NCBI GenBank assembly: GCA_902763505.1
Contig: CACWSO010000001.1
Coordinates: forward strand, 62,001 to 126,000
Direction of reading: 5' to 3'
DNA: 64,000 bases
Source of the DNA: an uncultured Eubacteriales bacterium
GTDB lineage: Bacteria > Bacillota > Clostridia > Peptostreptococcales > Anaerovoracaceae
Shown: in pieces, positions 7,928 to 15,877 of the stretch
Layout of the letters: every line of letters starts with the position of its first letter
Position numbering within the stretch: position 1 is the first letter of the stretch
Notes under the pieces: model-generated
The model's input: only the letters and a program-made list of their open reading frames with translations
Databases searched by the model: none
What the model was told of the DNA's origin: nothing
Position numbers and translations under genes: made by a program

Positions 7928-8698
7928 ATGATAGAGTTTAAGAACGTTACAAAACGTTATAAATCCAATATAGGTTTGGATGATGTATCTGTGAAAATCA
8001 ACGAGGGAGATTTCGTATTTCTCGTCGGTCCAAGCGGAGCCGGTAAATCCACCTTTGTCAAACTGATCCTCAAGGAGCTGGATGCGGATAGAGGAACCAT
8101 TACTGTCAGAGGACAGAATGTGACGAAGATGTCCGCGAGGAACATTCCTAAACTGAGGAGAAATATCGGTATCGTATTCCAGGACTTCAGGCTTTTGCCT
8201 AAGAAGACCGTTTACGAAAATGTTGCCTTTGCAATGGAAATCATCCATAAACCGAAGAGGACCATCAAGAAGCAGGTTCCGCAGGTTCTGACGATGATGG
8301 GTATTGCCGATAAAGCCAGTAAATACCCAGACGAACTGTCTGCAGGAGAGCAGCAGCGTGTTGCGATTGCAAGGGCGATCGTAAACAGACCTAAAATCCT
8401 CATCGCTGACGAGCCGACGGGAAATCTGGACCCTGATACCGCATGGGAAATCATGCAGCTTTTGAATCAGATTAATCAGCTTGGAACAACGATTCTCATG
8501 GTAACCCATGCCAAGGATATCGTTGACAAGATGGAGAAGCGTGTCATCGCAATTGAGAAGGGCCGCATCGTTCGGGATGAAACAGGAATGTACGGGTACA
8601 AAGAAGCTCTGGAAGATGCAACCAGCGCCTTTGATACCATGCCGATGAACTCTCGCGGCACGTTCAAGGCTGGATTCAGGAGAGGAGGCCGGAGCTGA
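7928..8698 (+). CDS. ftsE: Cell division ATP-binding protein FtsE
   Basis: FtsE is the ATPase of the FtsEX complex, an ABC-type mechanotransmitter at the division site that activates a peptidoglycan hydrolase outside the cell. The 256-residue protein shows Walker A GPSGAGKST (about residues 34-42), Q-loop QDFRLLPKKTVYENVAFA, signature LSAGEQQRVAIARAI (about 138-152) and Walker B ILIADEPTGNLD. It is about 28 residues longer than typical FtsE (near 228), owing to a C-terminal tail ending in FRRGGRS whose role is unknown. The stop codon overlaps the ftsX start by one base, indicating coupling. The gene order ftsE-ftsX-hydrolase matches the streptococcal FtsEX-PcsB and Bacillus FtsEX-CwlO partnerships. 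Confidence 0.95.
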   Translation: MIEFKNVTKRYKSNIGLDDVSVKINEGDFVFLVGPSGAGKSTFVKLILKELDADRGTITVRGQNVTKMSARNIPKLRRNIGIVFQDFRLLPKKTVYENVAFAMEIIHKPKRTIKKQVPQVLTMMGIADKASKYPDELSAGEQQRVAIARAIVNRPKILIADEPTGNLDPDTAWEIMQLLNQINQLGTTILMVTHAKDIVDKMEKRVIAIEKGRIVRDETGMYGYKEALEDATSAFDTMPMNSRGTFKAGFRRGGRS

Positions 8699-9588
8699 TG
8701 AAAACATTTGCTTACACCGTGAAACAGGCCTTCATCCAGTTCGGCAGAAACAGGAGCATGTCGGTGATTTCGATTTTTGCCATCACATGTATGCTGCTGA
8801 TACTTAGCCTGTTCTTTATCCTCTTTATCAACGTCAATGCTGCTGCTGAAACAGTGAAAGGTGATTACGATTCCATTGAAATCTTCCTTCTCGACGAAAC
8901 AACTGCGGAGGAAGCACAAGCCATGGCCGAGGATATGAAACAGCAGGACGGTGTTTCCGACGCCTACTATAAAACAAAAGAAGAGGCGATGGCAGAGTTC
9001 AAAGCAAGATGGGGAGAAAATGGGTATCTGCTCGACAGTCTGGAGGATAATCCTCTGCCAAATTCAGTAGTCGTGATGATAGACGATCTGGAAAAAGCGG
9101 ATGCTTTGGCGGAACATGCTGCCGGATATACAGGCATTGAAGACGTCAAATACTATAAGAGCACCGTTGATAAGCTCCTCAAAGCAACGAAATTCATCCA
9201 GATTTCAGCGATCGTAATCATGATATTCCTTATCATTGTTTCTATCATCGTCGTTTCGAATACGATCAAACTGACTGTATTCAACAGGGCAGAAGAAATC
9301 AGCATCATGAAATACGTCGGTGCAACGAACTGGTTCATCAGAGGACCATTCCTCGTGGAAGGAATCCTCATCGGCGTGATATCCGCAGGAATATCTCTTG
9401 CGATCACATACCTTGTTTACGGCCAGATCGTGGAGACGATCGGTGATCAGGCATATCAGATGCTTTCCATGCCGATGGTTCCCGTAGGGTTCCTCATCTA
9501 CAATTTTGCGTGGATATTCCTTGCGCTCGGCGTGAGCATTGGTTCATGCGGAAGTATTATTTCCATGAGAAAGTTCCTGGATGCATAA
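8698..9588 (+). CDS. ftsX: Cell division protein FtsX
   Basis: FtsX is the membrane subunit of FtsEX; its large outer loop binds and switches on the cognate peptidoglycan hydrolase. The 296-residue protein has the family layout: a cytosolic amphipathic start (MKTFAYTVKQAFIQFGRNR), TM1 (about 21-45), an extracellular domain (about 46-160), and three further helices (about 167-190, 220-243 and 258-283). The turn ISIMKYVGATNWFIRGPFLVEG between TM2 and TM3 is a hallmark of FtsX-type permeases. It overlaps ftsE by one base and is followed 27 bases later by a secreted coiled-coil M23 protein, its expected partner. Confidence 0.95.
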   Translation: MKTFAYTVKQAFIQFGRNRSMSVISIFAITCMLLILSLFFILFINVNAAAETVKGDYDSIEIFLLDETTAEEAQAMAEDMKQQDGVSDAYYKTKEEAMAEFKARWGENGYLLDSLEDNPLPNSVVVMIDDLEKADALAEHAAGYTGIEDVKYYKSTVDKLLKATKFIQISAIVIMIFLIIVSIIVVSNTIKLTVFNRAEEISIMKYVGATNWFIRGPFLVEGILIGVISAGISLAITYLVYGQIVETIGDQAYQMLSMPMVPVGFLIYNFAWIFLALGVSIGSCGSIISMRKFLDA

Positions 9589-9615
9589 TTGCAGACGAGA
9601 GTAGTGTTAGTTGTT

Positions 9616-10695
9616 ATGAAGAAGAAAACAGCCGTTATAATTTCATTAATGCTTGTTTTTTGCTTTTCTTTCGGGTCGTCTGAGGTCTTTGCGACGCCTC
9701 TTTCTGAACTGCAGGATGAAATCGATCAAAAGCAGGAAGAACTGAAAGAAGGGCAGAAGAAAGAAAAAGATCTTTCAAAACAGGTCAATTCCCTTGAAGA
9801 GACGATCTATGAGCTGAATGATCAGATTGCAGTTTCTGAGGGCGAACTTGAAGTGCTCAAAAAAGATTTGGAGGAGGCACAGAAGAAAGTAGACGCCCAG
9901 AACGAAGAACTCGGAATTCGCCTTCGTGCTATGTACAAGAATGGCTCTGTCGGATTCATGGATGTTCTCATGAACTCAAACAGTTTCTCTGAGTTTCTGA
10001 CCAACATGGATCTTGTGCAGAAGATCTATGCATCTGACAAGGATGTGCTGGAAGAACTTCAGGATTCTCATGATAAGATCGAAAAGAAAAAGAACAAAGT
10101 AGAAAAGCTTTCAAAAGAACTAAAGGATTCTAAGCAGGCTGCTCAGGATAATATGGCGGCCGTTGAAGCTGAGAAGCAGAAGATCGCAAATGATAACGAG
10201 AAGACAGCGGCCATGCTGGATGATCTGGAAAATGAAGCTGCAGCGGAAGCAGCCAGGCTCGCTTCTTCCGCACAAAGCGGTGCGACCAGCAGCAGCAGTA
10301 CCTCTTCTTACGGCGGCGGTGCGTTTGCATGGCCGGCGTCCGGTTCGATTTCATCCGGCTACGGATGGCGTATCTGCCCGTTCCACGGCAGAGAATTCCA
10401 CGGTGCGATCGATATCGCGGCGAACTCCGGCTCAGCAATTGTGGCGGCAGCTGACGGTACCGTCATCCGGGCAGGCTGGAACGGCGGCTTCGGCAATTCC
10501 ATTCAAATCGACCATGGTGGCGGACTTGTAACCATGTACAACCACTGTTCCGGATTTGCAGCTTCTGTTGGACAGACTGTTTCCAAAGGACAGACTATCG
10601 CATATGTTGGATCAACAGGGTCCTCTACCGGACCGCATCTTGACTTCAGAGTATTTAAGGACGGAACAACGCAGAATCCGAATTCATACCTCTAA
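9616..10695 (+). CDS. FtsEX-associated murein hydrolase, coiled coil plus M23 (PcsB/CwlO/EnvC type)
   Basis: This 359-residue secreted protein should cut peptidoglycan during division under FtsEX control. It has a signal peptide (MKKKTAVIISLMLVFCFSFG, cleavage near ATP), a long coiled coil (about residues 30-215) of the PcsB/EnvC kind that docks on FtsX, a short Ser/Thr-rich linker, and a C-terminal LytM/M23 domain (about 245-355). Zinc-site residues are His262 and Asp266 (HGAID) and catalytic His310 (YNHCS). The normally invariant HLH is HLD here (His341, Asp343), replacing the third zinc ligand by Asp. In-frame TTG and GTG codons lie at 9589 and 9604; I prefer the ATG at 9616, which begins a standard signal peptide, although its ribosome binding site is weak. 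Confidence 0.92.
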   Translation: MKKKTAVIISLMLVFCFSFGSSEVFATPLSELQDEIDQKQEELKEGQKKEKDLSKQVNSLEETIYELNDQIAVSEGELEVLKKDLEEAQKKVDAQNEELGIRLRAMYKNGSVGFMDVLMNSNSFSEFLTNMDLVQKIYASDKDVLEELQDSHDKIEKKKNKVEKLSKELKDSKQAAQDNMAAVEAEKQKIANDNEKTAAMLDDLENEAAAEAARLASSAQSGATSSSSTSSYGGGAFAWPASGSISSGYGWRICPFHGREFHGAIDIAANSGSAIVAAADGTVIRAGWNGGFGNSIQIDHGGGLVTMYNHCSGFAASVGQTVSKGQTIAYVGSTGSSTGPHLDFRVFKDGTTQNPNSYL

Positions 10696-10697
10696 AC

Positions 10698-12407
10698 ATG
10701 AGAAAAACAGAAGAAATCATTAACGAAATACTGAATAAACGAGGCATATTAAGTGATGAAGACAGAGAGGAATTTCTCTCTGCAAAGCCGACGCGCACTT
10801 ATGATCCATTCCTGCTTGACAGTATGAAAGCGGGAGTGGATTTACTGGTCTCTGCCGCAAAAAACGGCGATCGCATCTGCATCTACGGCGATTACGATGC
10901 TGATGGCGTCACCGCATCAACCGTTATGGCATGTGGGGTGTCCGCGCTGACAGACAACTGGTTCTTTTATATTCCTTCCAGATTTGTGGAGGGATATGGC
11001 TTAAATATCTCCGCCATTGATAAGATCATCGCAAAAGGCGCCGATTTGATTATTACAGTCGATTGCGGTTGCGTTTCACAGAAAGAAGTGGAGTATGCAA
11101 AAGCCAAGGGGCTAAAAGTCATCGTGACAGATCATCACAATATCGAGGATACCATTGCAGATGGAATTGTCATCGATCCTAAAAAACCGCAGAAGTTTAT
11201 GTTGGAAGACGGCAAGGAACCATATCCATGTCAGGATCTCGCCGGATGCGGCGTGGCGTTCAAATTCCTTCAGGCATTGCAGAGAACGGCAGATTTGCCG
11301 CGCAAAGTGCTGAATGACGCCCTTGATATGGTGGCGGTGGGCACCATTGGCGATATTGTACCTTTGCGTGATGAGAACAGGACGCTTGTGAAATATGGTC
11401 TGGAGGCTGCAAACAGTGGACGCAGAGCTTCTCTATCACGTCTTGCAAAGGCGATTTCCATAGAAGAGATGACATCTACCAATATTGCTTTTGCTGTTGT
11501 GCCGCATATCAATGCGACAGGCAGAATGGCTTCGGCAATGACTGCCGTTGAACTGTTCAACACAACTGACGAAAGAACCATTAATGAAAAGGTGAACGAG
11601 CTGATTGGTTACAACAGGCAGCGAAAGAATATTCAGGAAGACGCGTTTGAAAGATGTGTGGAGATGATAGAAGGCGACGAGGATTTCATTCTTCTCAGCA
11701 TCAGTGACATCCACGAGGGAATCGCAGGAATTGTTGCCGGAAAAATCAAAGACCAGTACTACAGACCTGTCATCATAGTAACTCCTTCCGAAGAAAAAGG
11801 GCGCAGCAGCGATGATGTCACGCTGCTGAAGGGAACAGGTAGAAGCATCGATGGCGTCAATATTTACGATTTATTAAACCGGCACAGTGAACTGTTTATC
11901 AGGTTCGGCGGACACAGCAAGGCCTGCGGCTTCCTGATGGAGGCCGGAAATCTCAACAGTCTCCGTGAATATCTCAACAGTGATGCGGCGGTTCTTCTCG
12001 CGGAGCATCCGCAGCTGTTCAAGAAAACAGTGAATATCGATATGGAGATTTCTCCTGAAGACGTGACGGTTGAACTTGCGAGGGAGCTAAGAAAGATCGC
12101 ACCATTTGGAGAAGGCAATCCTGTACCTCGTTTTATGATGAAAGGCGTAGCGATTCGCAATCTGGCATATATGGGCAGTGATCACACCCATGCCCGTTTC
12201 AGCGCATGTACACAAAGAGAAAGCCGCGGTCAAAAAGATGAACGGTATGCCTTCGCGGAATGTGTACTGTTTAGAAGGGCACAGGAAATCAAGCATTTGC
12301 TCGAAAGCGGCGAAAAGGTTGATGTGGCAGGTACGATTAATTATCAGGTCTGGAGAGGGCAGGAAAGAGTGCAGTTTATTATTGAGGAGATAGAGAAATC
12401 CTCTTGA
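10698..12407 (+). CDS. recJ: Single-stranded-DNA exonuclease RecJ
   Basis: RecJ degrades single-stranded DNA 5' to 3' in recombination (RecFOR route), mismatch repair and base excision repair. The 569-residue protein has the DHH-family catalytic motifs IYGDYDADGVTA (motif I, Asp65-Asp67-Asp69 area), VDCGCVSQKEV and TDHHN (near residue 145), then the DHHA1 domain with GGHSKACGF, and a C-terminal OB-like domain. The ATG lies two bases after the stop of the preceding gene and has no clear ribosome binding site, so translation probably relies on reinitiation. Placement in an ftsEX operon is unusual functionally but spacing is tight on both sides (two and seven bases). Confidence 0.95.
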   Translation: MRKTEEIINEILNKRGILSDEDREEFLSAKPTRTYDPFLLDSMKAGVDLLVSAAKNGDRICIYGDYDADGVTASTVMACGVSALTDNWFFYIPSRFVEGYGLNISAIDKIIAKGADLIITVDCGCVSQKEVEYAKAKGLKVIVTDHHNIEDTIADGIVIDPKKPQKFMLEDGKEPYPCQDLAGCGVAFKFLQALQRTADLPRKVLNDALDMVAVGTIGDIVPLRDENRTLVKYGLEAANSGRRASLSRLAKAISIEEMTSTNIAFAVVPHINATGRMASAMTAVELFNTTDERTINEKVNELIGYNRQRKNIQEDAFERCVEMIEGDEDFILLSISDIHEGIAGIVAGKIKDQYYRPVIIVTPSEEKGRSSDDVTLLKGTGRSIDGVNIYDLLNRHSELFIRFGGHSKACGFLMEAGNLNSLREYLNSDAAVLLAEHPQLFKKTVNIDMEISPEDVTVELARELRKIAPFGEGNPVPRFMMKGVAIRNLAYMGSDHTHARFSACTQRESRGQKDERYAFAECVLFRRAQEIKHLLESGEKVDVAGTINYQVWRGQERVQFIIEEIEKSS

Positions 12408-12414
12408 GGTGATT

Positions 12415-13542
12415 ATGCAGATCAAAAAGAAAAACTTCATACTTATCATGGTAGGTGTATTTTTTGCAGGTGCGATTCTAATGGGAGCTGTTTGCGCCAC
12501 ATTGCTGCATTCGCCGGGATACGCTATTACAAGTGATGAAAAGCTGACCGAGATCAAGGGATATATCGATAAGTATTATCTGAATGATTATAATGAGAAG
12601 GATCTTGTTAACGGTGCTTATGCAGGGTATGTGTCTGGTCTTGGCGATCCTTATTCGGCCTACATGACAAAAGAGGATTACGAATCATGGATGGCATCAG
12701 CAACGGGAAACTATTCCGGTGTAGGAATTACTTTTTCTGAAGATGAAGATGGCAACTTCCAGGTTCTTGAAGTCAATGCAGGATCTCCGGCCGAAAAGGC
12801 CGGCGTTGTTGAGGGAGATCTGATTCTGACTGTGGATGGACAAGGATATACGAATTCTGAAGTGATGGCAGCAGCCATACGAGGTAAGAAGGGAACAGAA
12901 GTGACGCTTCTCTTATTCCATGATGGGAAAGAAAAAGAAGTTAAGATGGTTCGCGATGATATCGTCCTTCAGAGCGTCACGTGGGAGATGCTGGATGATT
13001 CCATTGGTTATATCAAGATCAGTTCATTCCTGAACAATACGGGCGCTGATTTCAAAGATGCCCTTCAGGCAGTGGAACAGAATAATGCAAAGGGTCTAAT
13101 ACTCGATTTGAGGAATAACGGCGGCGGTCTCGTAGATCAGAGTGTTGACGTCGCAGATGAATTTCTTGATGAAGGCGTTGTCTGTTATGTAGAAGACAAG
13201 AATGGGAAAACAGAAACCTATAATGCTTATGATGGAAAAACCAACATCCCGGCAGTGGTTCTGATCAATGAATCTTCGGCATCTGCATCGGAGATACTGG
13301 CAGGAGCGCTGAAGGATAACGGTTTTGAAATCGTAGGCACCAAATCCTTCGGAAAAGGCGTCATCCAAACGACGATCGAGATGGAAGACGGCTCCGCTCT
13401 CAAGCTCACAATCATGCAGTATCTTTCACCGGACAAACATGTTATACATAAAAAAGGCATCAAGCCGACTGTGAAGGTGGAAGATAAGGAGAAGACAGAA
13501 GCAGACGAACAGCTGGAAAAAGCAGAAGAGCTTCTGAATTAA
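12415..13542 (+). CDS. ctpA: S41 C-terminal processing peptidase (CtpA/CtpB type)
   Basis: A 375-residue membrane-anchored serine protease working outside the cytoplasmic membrane. An N-terminal signal anchor (FILIMVGVFFAGAILMGAVCATLL) is followed by a helical segment, a PDZ domain (about residues 97-180, with GVGITFSEDED and SPAEKAGVVEGDLIL), and the S41 protease core. The catalytic Ser lies in ESSASASEILAGAL and the Lys in SFGKGVIQT. In related bacteria such proteases cleave regulators or cell-wall proteins, so one from the ftsEX-pcsB operon could act on hydrolase complexes, but that is only inferred from context. GAGG at 12406 precedes the ATG at 12415 by five bases; the GTG at 12409 would overlap that site. 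Confidence 0.93.
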   Translation: MQIKKKNFILIMVGVFFAGAILMGAVCATLLHSPGYAITSDEKLTEIKGYIDKYYLNDYNEKDLVNGAYAGYVSGLGDPYSAYMTKEDYESWMASATGNYSGVGITFSEDEDGNFQVLEVNAGSPAEKAGVVEGDLILTVDGQGYTNSEVMAAAIRGKKGTEVTLLLFHDGKEKEVKMVRDDIVLQSVTWEMLDDSIGYIKISSFLNNTGADFKDALQAVEQNNAKGLILDLRNNGGGLVDQSVDVADEFLDEGVVCYVEDKNGKTETYNAYDGKTNIPAVVLINESSASASEILAGALKDNGFEIVGTKSFGKGVIQTTIEMEDGSALKLTIMQYLSPDKHVIHKKGIKPTVKVEDKEKTEADEQLEKAEELLN

Positions 13543-13597
13543 TTCCCATTGGATTGTTCTTTAATTGTGTAAAGTGCGTCAGATACTTTCGTTCATC

Positions 13598-13626
13598 TTG
13601 ACTTTACAACGTGAAAGTGCTATAGT
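13598..13626 (+). promoter_or_regulatory. Promoter of yerC
   Basis: TTGACT (13598-13603) and TATAGT (13621-13626) are 17 bases apart. A run of open frame upstream of the yerC ATG (13565-13654) overlaps this promoter and is not coding. Confidence 0.75.
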
Positions 13627-13654
13627 CCAATCAGAGGGAAAAGGAGGTGTCGTT

Positions 13655-13954
13655 ATGGCATATGAGTCCAAGTTTAAGAGAGACGATATCGATGAGTTGT
13701 TCAAGGCAGTTCTCCTGTTGGAGGATGAAGAAGACTGCTACCGGTTTTTTGAGGATATCTGCACCATCAATGAAATACATGCCATTGCGCAGAGGCTGCA
13801 GGTAGCCAAGCTTCTCTCCGAAAACAAAACGTACAACGAAATTGAAGGTATCACGAAAGCGTCAACGGCGACAATCAGCAGAATCAACAAGTGTCTTGTT
13901 TATGGAGCTGACGGTTACCAGAGAATCCTGGCCAGAATGAAAGAGCAGGAATAA
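13655..13954 (+). CDS. yerC: YerC/YecD-family TrpR-like DNA-binding protein
   Basis: A 99-residue helical protein of the TrpR superfamily as found in Firmicutes (YerC). The conserved pattern is FFEDICTINEIHAIAQRLQVAKLL, then a helix-turn-helix TYNEIEGITKASTATISRINKCLVYG in the C-terminal half. TrpR proteins bind operator DNA as dimers; the target and effector of YerC proteins are not established to my knowledge, and no trp genes are in the window. The ATG at 13655 follows AAAGGAGGTG at ideal spacing. It is a single-gene unit with its own promoter and a strong terminator 25 bases after the stop. Confidence 0.9.
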   Translation: MAYESKFKRDDIDELFKAVLLLEDEEDCYRFFEDICTINEIHAIAQRLQVAKLLSENKTYNEIEGITKASTATISRINKCLVYGADGYQRILARMKEQE

Positions 13955-13978
13955 CAGACGCAGTAAAGAATTCGCATC

Positions 13979-14011
13979 AAAAGGCGTGTCATTTATATTG
14001 TCACGCCTTTT
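13979..14011 (+). terminator. Terminator of yerC
   Basis: AAAAGGCGTG (13979-13988) pairs perfectly with CACGCCTTTT (14002-14011) around a 13-base loop. The stem is T-ended in both directions. Confidence 0.8.
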
Positions 14012-14012
14012 A

Positions 14013-14021
14013 TGTTATAAT
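14013..14021 (+). promoter_or_regulatory. Extended -10 promoter placing the start at or next to an ATG
   Basis: TGT-TATAAT is a consensus extended -10. Its last base is seven bases before the ATG at 14029, so the predicted transcript begins at or next to that codon. No -35 is convincing and no Shine-Dalgarno sequence is present between. Confidence 0.55.
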
Positions 14022-14028
14022 TCAGTGT

Positions 14029-14586
14029 ATGAAACTGTATGTGATCAAAGATTACAAAAAAGCCTTTCCGGCATTGAATGGTAAAGAATTGACAGATGCT
14101 CTGATCAGGCAATGCCTGGGCAGTGATGATGCTGTTATCACGAGAAACGAACGAGGCAAGCCCTTTGTATGCCTATCTGGAAAGGATGGAGATGATAGGG
14201 TGTTCATATCAGTCTCCCATAGCGAGGATACCTTCGCGGTGATCGAAGCCGACAGGAATGTTGGTCTTGACATACAGTATCCCAGAAGTGTCAAAGCTGA
14301 CAGGATCGCAGCACGATTCTTTACGGAAGAAGAGGCTGCTTTTGCGGCGGCTGATGAAGGGAATAGCGGTTTTTACAAGCTTTGGACACGTAAGGAAGCC
14401 TATTGCAAGTACACAGGTCTTGGTCTGGAGCAGATCATGAAAAGAGAAGACGTGCTTGAAAGGGAAGATGTTTCTTTCCGGGACCTCCGCCTTGATGATG
14501 GCTGTTTTTGCGCGATATGCACCGGAACAGAGGAAGGAGATGCATCAAATGAAATTCAGATTTCTTATGGAGAACAAAACCTATAA
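14029..14586 (+). CDS. 4'-phosphopantetheinyl transferase (Sfp/AcpT type)
   Basis: This 185-residue enzyme transfers the phosphopantetheine arm of CoA to a conserved Ser of carrier proteins. Family motifs are all present: NERGKPF (near 40), FISVSHSEDTFAVI (near 62), VGLDIQY with the first Mg2+ ligand (near 80), and FYKLWTRKEAYCKYTGLGL with the second acidic ligand (near 122-140). Whether its target is the fatty-acid carrier or a secondary-metabolite carrier cannot be told; no NRPS or PKS genes are in the window. The start is unusual: no ribosome binding site is visible and the only promoter-like element points to a leaderless message. Its last 38 bases overlap the next gene. Confidence 0.9.
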   Translation: MKLYVIKDYKKAFPALNGKELTDALIRQCLGSDDAVITRNERGKPFVCLSGKDGDDRVFISVSHSEDTFAVIEADRNVGLDIQYPRSVKADRIAARFFTEEEAAFAAADEGNSGFYKLWTRKEAYCKYTGLGLEQIMKREDVLEREDVSFRDLRLDDGCFCAICTGTEEGDASNEIQISYGEQNL

Positions 14587-15391
14587 AGATAAAACCACGG
14601 CGGAACATGGCCTTTCTATCTACATTGAGGCCCAGGGGAAGAAGATACTCTTCGACGCAGGAGCTACGAATCTGTACGCAGTCAATGCGGCGAATATGGG
14701 CGTAGATCTGAGTGCGGTCGATTTCGCAGTCGTAAGCCACGGACACTATGATCATACCGGTGGGTTTCCGATGTTCCATGATATTAATCCAAACGCACCC
14801 GTATACATCCACAGAAACGCGCTGCGGGTCGTTTACGGAACGGAAGGAGGTCCCCTTGGAGGCGGCGGTGTTCTGGAGAAGGAACCGTGCAGCATTGCCT
14901 GGAATGACAGCGAACTGAAAGCACTTGCCGATCAGCTTCTGTTTACAGATGGCCCTGTTGAGATTACGGAAAATATCAAGATTACAGGAACGATTCCTTT
15001 TGCGGAAGGATTCAAGGAAACCGATTATTTCTATTATTACGAAGGCGGAGAGCTGATTCAGGATGATATGTCCCATGAGCAGTGCCTGGTCATCAGAGAA
15101 CCGGAAGGACTCTACATATTCTCCGGGTGCAGCCACAGAGGCGTTATCAGCGCATTGAATGCCGGTAAAAGCATGTTCCCTGGGGAAAAGGTCGCAGCTT
15201 TCATAGCGGGGATGCATCTGTATGCGACGACGAAGGAAGACAGACAGAGAGTCGTTGATGAGATTACAGCAGAAGAAATTGGCACGGTGATTCCGGTTCA
15301 TTGTACCGGCATGGATGCACTGTGTGAGTTGAAACTGATGCTCGGTGATAAGTGCAAGATCATGTCAACAGGAGATGAATATCTGATTTAA
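14549..15391 (+). CDS. MBL-fold metallohydrolase
   Basis: A 280-residue metallo-beta-lactamase-fold protein with the zinc motif HGHYDHTGG (about residues 65-73) and a later conserved SGCSHRG, plus HLYATTKED and PVHCTGMDA. This arrangement resembles the archaeal/clostridial subfamily annotated as dihydropterin ribofuranosyl-aminobenzene phosphate synthase-like, but that name has weak functional support in bacteria, so only the fold is claimed. Two ATGs (14540 and 14549) are in frame; AGGAAGGAG at 14531-14539 favours 14549. The start lies inside the phosphopantetheinyl transferase gene (38-base overlap), indicating co-expression. Confidence 0.87.
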   Translation: MKFRFLMENKTYKDKTTAEHGLSIYIEAQGKKILFDAGATNLYAVNAANMGVDLSAVDFAVVSHGHYDHTGGFPMFHDINPNAPVYIHRNALRVVYGTEGGPLGGGGVLEKEPCSIAWNDSELKALADQLLFTDGPVEITENIKITGTIPFAEGFKETDYFYYYEGGELIQDDMSHEQCLVIREPEGLYIFSGCSHRGVISALNAGKSMFPGEKVAAFIAGMHLYATTKEDRQRVVDEITAEEIGTVIPVHCTGMDALCELKLMLGDKCKIMSTGDEYLI

Positions 15392-15396
15392 GAATT

Positions 15397-15867
15397 ATGG
15401 ACGCTCTGGAAAAAGCCACATCATATCTGAACAGAAAACCTCATACAGAGAAAGAGGTGATGGATTATCTTCTGCGCAAAGGCTATGAGCAGGAGGAATC
15501 TGCGGAAGCAGTGCGCCGTCTCAGGGAGTACGGGTATCTGGATGATTTCGCTTATGCGAAGCTGTACTTCGAATATGGTTTTGAGAAAGGACGCGGCAAA
15601 GAGCGAATCGTCCGGGAATTGGCCGGCAAAGGAGTTGCTAGAGACCTCATAGATCAGGCTTTCTATGATCTTGAGGATACGCCCGATGAAGGCGAAATGG
15701 CTCGTCAAATCGCAGCCCAGATACTCGCAGAGGCAGGAAAAGACCTTGGTGCGTTATCCTATGAAGAAAAACAGAAACTGCAGGCCAGAATCGCCAGGAG
15801 ACTGGCATCTAGAGGTTTCAGTGGGAGCATCTGCTGGAGCACGGCTCGTGATGCAGTGAATCAGTGA
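15397..15867 (+). CDS. recX: RecX regulatory protein
   Basis: A 156-residue, all-helical protein made of three-helix repeats typical of RecX, which binds in the RecA filament groove and limits RecA activity. Recognisable elements are ALEKATSYLNRKPHTEKEVMDYLLRKGY and LREYGYLDDFAYAKLYFEYGFEKGRGKERIVREL. The last stretch (LASRGFSGSICWSTARDAV) fits repeat three. recA is not in the window; here recX travels with other DNA-maintenance genes (rmuC, tcdA). It starts five bases after the MBL gene with a poor ribosome binding site, so translational coupling is likely. Confidence 0.9.
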   Translation: MDALEKATSYLNRKPHTEKEVMDYLLRKGYEQEESAEAVRRLREYGYLDDFAYAKLYFEYGFEKGRGKERIVRELAGKGVARDLIDQAFYDLEDTPDEGEMARQIAAQILAEAGKDLGALSYEEKQKLQARIARRLASRGFSGSICWSTARDAVNQ

Positions 15868-15877
15868 ATATTGTACG

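Noticed and set aside
13565..13654. Upstream extension of yerC
   Set aside because: It covers the yerC promoter (13598-13626) and lacks a ribosome binding site; homology starts at 13655.
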